Source: Chloroflexota bacterium
GTDB taxonomy: Bacteria > Chloroflexota > Anaerolineae > Promineifilales > Promineifilaceae
DNA: 19,814 bases
Reading direction: 5' to 3'
NCBI GenBank assembly: GCA_008501785.1
Contig: QQUD01000236.1
Span: 1 to 19,814 of the forward strand
Positions 14,606 through 19,814 of this stretch are shown one piece after another (position 1 is the stretch's first letter; every line of letters starts with the position of its first letter). The position numbers were made by a program, and so were the translations under genes. A model generated the notes under the pieces. That model saw nothing but the letters and a program-made list of their open reading frames with translations. It made no database searches and was not told the DNA's origin.

Positions 14606-17539
14606 ATGACAAATTTAATCAACCAACAGCTTGGAAAATATCAGATTCAATCGCTTTTAGCCCAGGGGGGAATGGCCGAAGTTTATCTGGCCTACGAAGA
14701 ACAGTTGCAACGACAGGTCGTTGTCAAGGTGATGTTGTCTCACCTGTCCAAAAACGACGAATTTGTAGCCAGGTTTCAACGCGAGGCTTTGACAACAGCC
14801 AATTTAAACCACGCCAATATCATTCCAGTTTATGGCACCGGCACAACCGAAGACGGCCGTCCTTATCTCGTCATGCAATATGTGCGCGGCGGCACGCTGC
14901 GAGACCGCATTCGCCGATTGGCAGAACGTGAGGAACTTTTTACTACGGTAACGGCACTAACACTCATTCGCTATATTGCCGACTCCCTGCGCGTGGCGCA
15001 TGAAGCAGGCATTGTTCACCGCGATTTAAAACCCAGCAATATTTTGCTGCACCCCAATGGGCTGCCGGTGCTTACCGACCTGGGGATTGCCGGACTGGAA
15101 GAAGGCAGCGGTCTCACGCACACGGGCGCACTGATTGGGACGCCCCATTACATGTCACCAGAACAGGCAGACGGCCGTTCTGCTGATGCCCGCTCTGATA
15201 TTTATGCGCTCGGCGTCATTTTGTATGAACTGCTGGCCGGAAATGCCCCATTTCGCGGAGAACGACTCGAAGCAGTTGTCTATCAACATTTGAATGAACC
15301 ACCCCCACCTTTGGGAAAATTCCGCCCAGATTTATCCACACATACAGTTGAATTAGTCTACCGCTGCCTAGAGAAAAGCCCCGATAACCGGTATCAAACA
15401 GCGCAAGAATTGCTTGATGCCCTTGATCAAGCTCTGCAAACAGAAGGAGATGTGACCGCCAGTGGCATGACAGATACAGGGCGGCAGGCTTTGTTTGCAA
15501 ACCTACTGCGTCGCAGCCAGGTTTTACGCACGATCACCTCAATTTCTGAACGTACACATTTGCCACCTTGGTTTTTAGGCGTGTTGGTGTTAACCATTTT
15601 GGTGGCGGCGGTTGGGCTGCTTTTACAAAACACTCTATCAAATCCGACAGCAGTCCCACCTGCAACCGAAATTGGGAGAGTTCCAGAAACGATCGATATT
15701 GATGAAGAAACAGCAGAACCTATTGTGATTGTTGCTACTTCTACCCCGCTACCTACCCCACTTCCACCAACCGCGACCGCAACGCCACTGCCTACAAACA
15801 CGCCAACCGCAACGCCTGATCCTTTGCGGCAAACGGCCGTTCTCCGCCCAGATCAAATCATCTTTCAAAGTAACCGGAATGGCGAATTTGATATTTACGC
15901 AATGGCTCCCGACGGCAACAATCAAATCAATCTCACTAACAACAATTTTCCTGATAAATTCCCGGCCGTTTCGCCAGATGGCAGTCAAATTCTATTTCAA
16001 TCTAAACGAGAAGGTCGTTGGAGCATCTATTTGATGGATATCGACGGCAGCAATGAACGCCTGGTGATCAACACGGGCGGAGATGACCGGCTCCCCACGT
16101 TTTCGCCAGACGGCACTCAGGTCGCCTTTTTATCAAATGTGACCGACGGGGATTCCAATATCTTTTTTTCCAACCTCGATGGCAGCAATTTGTACCAGGT
16201 TACAACCAGAGCCGGTGGCACGGGCAACATGAGCTGGTCACAAAATGGTCGCCTTGTTTATAACAGTTATGAAACTGACGAAAATTTGTGGGAATTATTC
16301 ACGTCAGACCTAAATGGGCAAAATGAATTGCAATTTACGAGCAACAGCACCACAGATTGGTCAGCAGAGTATTCGCCAGACGGCCGTTTTATCGTTTTCC
16401 TACGGGCAATGGACGACGGTGATCCGGCTATTTTTATCATGAATGCCGATGGCACAGAGCAGCGACAGTTGTATAACAGCACTTTTTACGAATGGGGTCC
16501 GCATTGGTCCGCGGACAGCCGTTCCATCTACTTCACAAAAGATGTAGACACAGATGCCCACCTCTATCGAGTCGATATCAATGGCCGCAATGAAACATTT
16601 TTAACTGCCCACGGCAGCTATCCCTCATTCGCCCCTGGCGCAAGCTCGAATGCGGACACAACTCCAGCCACAATTTTGACTGAACCAGACGGTGAACGCA
16701 TTGCCTACCAATGTGGCAATGATCGGGATTCGCGTATTTTCCTTTACAACCCAGACACTAAAGCAGAAGTTTTGCTACCCAACCAGCCACAAAACAGTCA
16801 GGTTCCAGCTTTTTCACCTGACGGCACAGAAATATCGTACCGTTCAAATGCAAATGATACGTGGCAAATTTATGCGAGTGGTATAGACGGCCGTTTCCTA
16901 CGTCAGCTCACCCCCGTTTATCCAAACATCAACGACCGAGAAGGGGTCTGGTCGCCCGATGGCGAACGTCTGGCAATTGTCTCGTCCATCAATGGCGGCC
17001 TGAAACAGATTGTTTTGATTTCTAAAGAAGGCAATGGACGACAGCGGCTGACAACAAATGACGGCGCAGCACATGATGATCCCACCTGGTCGATAAATAA
17101 TGAGATTGCGTTTGAAAGCAACATGAACGGCAATTTCAAAATCTTCATCGTTCCTGCGCAAGGCGGGCCACCGCAGGAGATTATTGCGGAAGGCATTGCC
17201 AGTTCCACCCCCGCCTGGTCGCCCGATGGCGAAAGAATCGCATTTGAAGTAAGGCTCGACGATCAACGGCACATCTGGATAGCCAACCGCGACGGCAGCG
17301 ATCCGGTCCAAATCACCACCGAAGGCACCGACAATCAGCGCCCCGCCTGGTCGCCTGATGGCACGCAAATCGCATTCCACTCTAATTTTGAGCAACCCAG
17401 ACCAGACCAATTCGACATATGGACGATTGACCTGGAATCAAAAGACCTCACTCAAATCACTGCCAACGGTGACTGCTTCGATCCGGCGTGGGGTAATGTG
17501 GCACTGAAAACGGTGGAACCGTCGTCAGGAAGTCGTTAG
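14606..17539 (+). CDS. Membrane Ser/Thr protein kinase with about 12 extracellular PD40 (TolB-like) blades
   Basis: The 977-residue product starts at the ATG at 14606 (MTNLINQQLGKYQIQ), with no clear ribosome-binding site. The Hanks-type kinase domain (about 10-275) has a Gly-rich loop AQGGMAEVYLA, Lys41 (VVVKVM), catalytic Asp140 (VHRDLKPSN), Asp158 in DLG rather than the usual DFG, and GTPHYMSPE. A transmembrane helix (about 320-342) is followed by a Pro/Thr linker (about 373-408). The rest is a run of PD40-like propeller repeats recognisable by SPDG-type turns (VSPDGSQ, FSPDGTQ, YSPDGRF, WSPDGER and others), about twelve units, enough for two six-bladed propellers. Two cysteines lie in the propeller half. 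The propeller replaces the PASTA sensor of PknB. It lies downstream of the VWA-FHA gene and 86 bp before kinase 2. Its stop codon falls within a repeat. The ligand is unknown. Confidence 0.92.
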   Translation: MTNLINQQLGKYQIQSLLAQGGMAEVYLAYEEQLQRQVVVKVMLSHLSKNDEFVARFQREALTTANLNHANIIPVYGTGTTEDGRPYLVMQYVRGGTLRDRIRRLAEREELFTTVTALTLIRYIADSLRVAHEAGIVHRDLKPSNILLHPNGLPVLTDLGIAGLEEGSGLTHTGALIGTPHYMSPEQADGRSADARSDIYALGVILYELLAGNAPFRGERLEAVVYQHLNEPPPPLGKFRPDLSTHTVELVYRCLEKSPDNRYQTAQELLDALDQALQTEGDVTASGMTDTGRQALFANLLRRSQVLRTITSISERTHLPPWFLGVLVLTILVAAVGLLLQNTLSNPTAVPPATEIGRVPETIDIDEETAEPIVIVATSTPLPTPLPPTATATPLPTNTPTATPDPLRQTAVLRPDQIIFQSNRNGEFDIYAMAPDGNNQINLTNNNFPDKFPAVSPDGSQILFQSKREGRWSIYLMDIDGSNERLVINTGGDDRLPTFSPDGTQVAFLSNVTDGDSNIFFSNLDGSNLYQVTTRAGGTGNMSWSQNGRLVYNSYETDENLWELFTSDLNGQNELQFTSNSTTDWSAEYSPDGRFIVFLRAMDDGDPAIFIMNADGTEQRQLYNSTFYEWGPHWSADSRSIYFTKDVDTDAHLYRVDINGRNETFLTAHGSYPSFAPGASSNADTTPATILTEPDGERIAYQCGNDRDSRIFLYNPDTKAEVLLPNQPQNSQVPAFSPDGTEISYRSNANDTWQIYASGIDGRFLRQLTPVYPNINDREGVWSPDGERLAIVSSINGGLKQIVLISKEGNGRQRLTTNDGAAHDDPTWSINNEIAFESNMNGNFKIFIVPAQGGPPQEIIAEGIASSTPAWSPDGERIAFEVRLDDQRHIWIANRDGSDPVQITTEGTDNQRPAWSPDGTQIAFHSNFEQPRPDQFDIWTIDLESKDLTQITANGDCFDPAWGNVALKTVEPSSGSR

Positions 17540-17605
17540 TCAAGTAGTCGTTGGTCAAAAGAGCGGAGCGCTCGACTAAACAACTGTCCGACTAACGACT
17601 ACCCG
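17531..17605. repeat. Inverted and direct AGTCG repeats between the kinases
   Basis: AGTCGTTAGTC (17531-17541) and GACTAACGACT (17590-17600) are a perfect 11-bp inverted pair. Between and beside them are near copies: AGTAGTCGTTGGTC (17544-17557), the palindrome GAGCGCTC (17566-17573), CGACTAAACAACT and CTACCCGACTA. The kinase 1 stop codon TAG (17537-17539) lies inside the left arm. It may form an RNA hairpin in the intergenic region but lacks a T run. Confidence 0.8.
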
Positions 17606-17625
17606 ACTAAATTCGGGGAATGCAC

Positions 17626-19617
17626 ATGTCACAACCAACAGACTTAATTGGCCAACAGGTTGATCATTTTCTGATACAAACACACCTGGCAACTGGTGGT
17701 ATGGCTGACGTGTATCTGGCGCAGGACCAGCATTTAGATCGGTTGACGGCGTTGAAAGTGTTGAAGGCTGCGTTCACCTCGGAGCCAGAACACCGCACGC
17801 GATTCCAGCGAGAAGCACGAGCAATCGCCCAGTTGCAACACCCACACATCATCGAGATTTTTAATATTGGGGAGCTGCCAGACAAACGGCCGTATTTCAC
17901 CATGCCCTACATCTCCAGCGGCTCGTTGGCGAACTGGTTGAAGCAGGCAAACGGCCGTTCCATGTCGCCCCCCTATGCCATGACCATTGCTCGTCACATT
18001 GCCGACGGGTTAAATGCGGCCCATCAAGTTGGCATCGTACACCGCGACTTGAAGCCAGCAAATATTTTGATGCGCGATCCAACAGATCCGGTCGTCACCG
18101 ACTTTGGGATTGCCGCAATTTCTGCAAAGTCTGTGCAATTAACACAGCCCGGTGTCTTCTTGGGCACGTATCTATACGCTGCGCCTGAGCAAAAGATGGG
18201 ACTGCCCGCCGACCATCGTTCCGATATTTATTCGTTGGGTGTAATCTTGTTTGAGCTGCTGGTGGGGATGCTGCCGATGGTGGGAGAACGGCCGTTAACC
18301 CAACTCGAAGCAGCCCCTCTCAATCTCTCCCCATTTTTGTGTAAACTGGTAGACCGCTGTCTGCAAAACGACCCAGACGACCGTTACCAATCTGCAGCTG
18401 ATCTGGTGCGCGAGCTAGACATGGCAATAACAGGTGTTACCGAAACGCGCCCGTCGCCCACCCCACCCCGTACCATTGCTAACCAACCGCTTTGGATGTG
18501 GTCATTGGTGCCGCTGCTGCTCATTTTAATTGCCATGGGTGGCTATTTGCTTTATTTGGAACTGGCACCAACCCCAACAGCTGTCCCAATGCCAACATCC
18601 AGTGAAACAGTTTCCAATCCAACACCTATTCCAGCTTTCGAAGAAAATCGTGTCACTATCATTGCAGAGACTTCGACGCTGGCACCACCGGCCACGTTTA
18701 GCTTGCCTTTTACAGCCACACCAACGAAAACGCAGGCACCGACGGAAACGGCCGTTCCTACCAACACCAACACCCCCATACCCACCCCACTGCCACCACC
18801 CATTTCAGGTCCAGGTCAACCAGGTGGACGCATCGTTTTCACTTGCTTTATCGAAAACGTCGACCAAATATGTACCGTCAATGCCGATGGCTCTGGCTAC
18901 ACGCAGCTCACTTACACCGAAGCCACCGATTTTTATGCCTCGTTTGCATCAATCTCACGCCGTATCGTCTTTATTAGTCGCCGAGATGGGGCCTTTTTTG
19001 TCTACGATATGAATTCAGATGGCAGCGATCCGCGTCTGATTGGTCCAACAAATGTCGGCAGCTTGTTTGCCCCAGCCATTTCGCCAGACGGGCAGCGTTT
19101 AGCCTTTACTGCCGCCGATGGAACCAACCAACATATCTGGGTGATGAATATTGATGGCAGCGGTTTGACCAAACTCACCGACACATCAGGCCATAATGTC
19201 GATGCCACATGGTCGCCTGATGGCACAAAAATCGCCTTTTCATCCAATCGAGATGGAGCAATGGCACATTACATCATGAACGCCGACGGTTCAGATGTGC
19301 GCAAGATTGACGTCAACTTGGACGCGATTGGAGGACGCAGCGACTGGTCGCCAGATGGCAACTGGCTTGCTTTTTATGCTGGTGGCAGAGAAAGTAGTCA
19401 AATCTATCTGGCATCTGTTACCGGCAATGTCGTGTACAAATTAACAGAGCGCAGCAGCAATCTAGCCCCTTCCTTCTCACCTGATGGCAATTGGATTGTG
19501 TTTACTTCATATCGAGACGGTGATGGCGAAATTTTCATTATGCGCTCCGACGGCACCGACATGCGTCAACTAACTTTTAATGATTACACTGATTGGCAGC
19601 CTCGTTGGGAGAGATAA
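17626..19617 (+). CDS. Membrane Ser/Thr protein kinase with six extracellular PD40 (TolB-like) blades
   Basis: Two ATGs are possible, 17620 and 17626. I prefer 17626 (MSQPTDLIGQQVDHFLIQ, 663 residues) because GGGGA lies seven bases upstream of it. The kinase domain (about 14-270) has ATGGMADVYLA, Lys44 (TALKVLK), Asp141 (VHRDLKPAN), Asp159 in canonical DFG, and GTYLYAAPEQ. A transmembrane helix (about 286-308) and a Ser/Thr/Pro linker (about 310-390) lead to six PD40-like repeats (ISPDGQR, WSPDGTK, WSPDGNW, FSPDGNW and two weaker), matching a single propeller. The architecture is that of kinase 1 with half the sensor. DFG and the other catalytic residues suggest an active enzyme. The short gap to kinase 1 suggests co-transcription unless the repeat between them ends the message. 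Ligand and targets are unknown. Confidence 0.92.
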   Translation: MSQPTDLIGQQVDHFLIQTHLATGGMADVYLAQDQHLDRLTALKVLKAAFTSEPEHRTRFQREARAIAQLQHPHIIEIFNIGELPDKRPYFTMPYISSGSLANWLKQANGRSMSPPYAMTIARHIADGLNAAHQVGIVHRDLKPANILMRDPTDPVVTDFGIAAISAKSVQLTQPGVFLGTYLYAAPEQKMGLPADHRSDIYSLGVILFELLVGMLPMVGERPLTQLEAAPLNLSPFLCKLVDRCLQNDPDDRYQSAADLVRELDMAITGVTETRPSPTPPRTIANQPLWMWSLVPLLLILIAMGGYLLYLELAPTPTAVPMPTSSETVSNPTPIPAFEENRVTIIAETSTLAPPATFSLPFTATPTKTQAPTETAVPTNTNTPIPTPLPPPISGPGQPGGRIVFTCFIENVDQICTVNADGSGYTQLTYTEATDFYASFASISRRIVFISRRDGAFFVYDMNSDGSDPRLIGPTNVGSLFAPAISPDGQRLAFTAADGTNQHIWVMNIDGSGLTKLTDTSGHNVDATWSPDGTKIAFSSNRDGAMAHYIMNADGSDVRKIDVNLDAIGGRSDWSPDGNWLAFYAGGRESSQIYLASVTGNVVYKLTERSSNLAPSFSPDGNWIVFTSYRDGDGEIFIMRSDGTDMRQLTFNDYTDWQPRWER

Positions 19618-19814
19618 AGAATTAAGAGTGACACAGAGGAGGCACAGAGATTCACAGAGAGGGGAGAAGGAGAAGAAGTAAAAAACGGCCCATCAAACCG
19701 GAGTGGAGGCTTTAGCCGGAACGCTCTACTCGACCCGGCTAAAGCCTCCACTCCGGTAATATCAAAAATCTCCGCGTCCTTTGCGCCCTCTGTGGTAAAC
19801 CCTCTTCTCCTCTC
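19618..19814. repeat. Non-coding repeat region with a 23-bp perfect hairpin
   Basis: No gene is seen. ACCGGAGTGGAGGCTTTAGC and three further bases (19697-19719) are the exact reverse complement of 19735-19757, around a 15-base spacer. On the left are CACAGAG repeats (19631-19660) and a purine run GGGGAGAAGGAGAAGAAG. On the right, CCCTCTGTGG and CTCTTCTCCTC (19787-19812) are roughly the opposite strand of the same motifs, so the whole region is roughly symmetrical. There is no T run, so it is not a typical terminator, although it could still stop or stabilise the kinase message. It resembles a dispersed intergenic element rather than an insertion sequence. Confidence 0.75.

Larger units (their letters stand above)
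118..18755. repeat. Highly iterated 8-bp palindrome ACGGCCGT (21 copies)
   Basis: By eye the octamer begins at 118, 1218, 1418, 2024, 2088, 2312, 2545, 2907, 10171, 12789, 13335, 13866, 14853, 15171, 15833, 16380, 16887, 17886, 17951, 18288 and 18748. About 0.3 copies are expected in random equal-base DNA of this length. All copies are inside genes. They are read as Thr-Ala-Val (7), Asn/Asp-Gly-Arg (9) and Arg-Pro (5), covering all three codon frames, so the constraint is on DNA and not on protein. Most are preceded by A and followed by T. Confidence 0.9.

Noticed and set aside
15730..15830. Pro/Thr repeat in kinase 1 as a CRISPR or tandem DNA repeat
   Set aside because: It is a low-complexity protein linker without regular spacers or exact units.
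16898..17410. 170-codon minus-strand open frame inside kinase 1
   Set aside because: It is the opposite-strand shadow of PD40 repeats, whose regular codons leave long open antisense frames.

Overview
The window most likely comes from a member of the Chloroflexota (Anaerolineae-like or a related filamentous lineage). This is inferred from protein style and no marker gene confirms it: secreted subtilases with PA inserts, Hanks-type kinases carrying extracytoplasmic PD40 propellers behind Pro/Thr linkers, a VWA-FHA membrane protein, and intergenic gaps filled with short repeats. No rRNA, tRNA, CRISPR array, transposase or phage gene was seen.

Layout. (1) 1-2969, minus strand: a MutS-like membrane ATPase interrupted by an in-frame TAA, then a group 2 truncated globin, then an N-formylglutamate amidohydrolase that runs off the left edge. 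(2) 3030-12301: an AT-rich-spaced block holding two copies of one module. Each copy is a large secreted subtilase on the plus strand (3604-6657 and 8563-11877), a terminator hairpin, and a convergent gene sharing a small Cys-containing domain (6749-7387, a lipoprotein; 11963-12301, no signal peptide). Both subtilase leaders carry an extra, very strong Shine-Dalgarno-like sequence far upstream of the real start. A small lipoprotein gene with two in-frame stops (7524-7751) lies between the copies. (3) 12441-19617, plus strand: a signalling cluster made of a VWA/Ig/TM/FHA protein and two Ser/Thr kinases with about 12 and 6 propeller blades outside the membrane. (4) 19618-19814: non-coding repeat DNA with a 23-bp perfect hairpin.

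How the parts may work together. The kinases place sensor propellers outside and catalytic domains inside. The VWA-FHA protein places a VWA outside and a phosphopeptide-binding fold inside, so the three form a plausible trans-membrane phosphosignalling set. The subtilases are probably extracellular degradative enzymes, and the recurring convergent partner domain suggests a partner or inhibitor role (inference only).

The strongest DNA-level signal is the palindrome ACGGCCGT. It occurs 21 times by eye, in all three codon frames, but only once between 2915 and 12788, which is the subtilase block. This resembles a highly iterated palindrome of the host genome that is missing from a compositionally different, possibly acquired, block.
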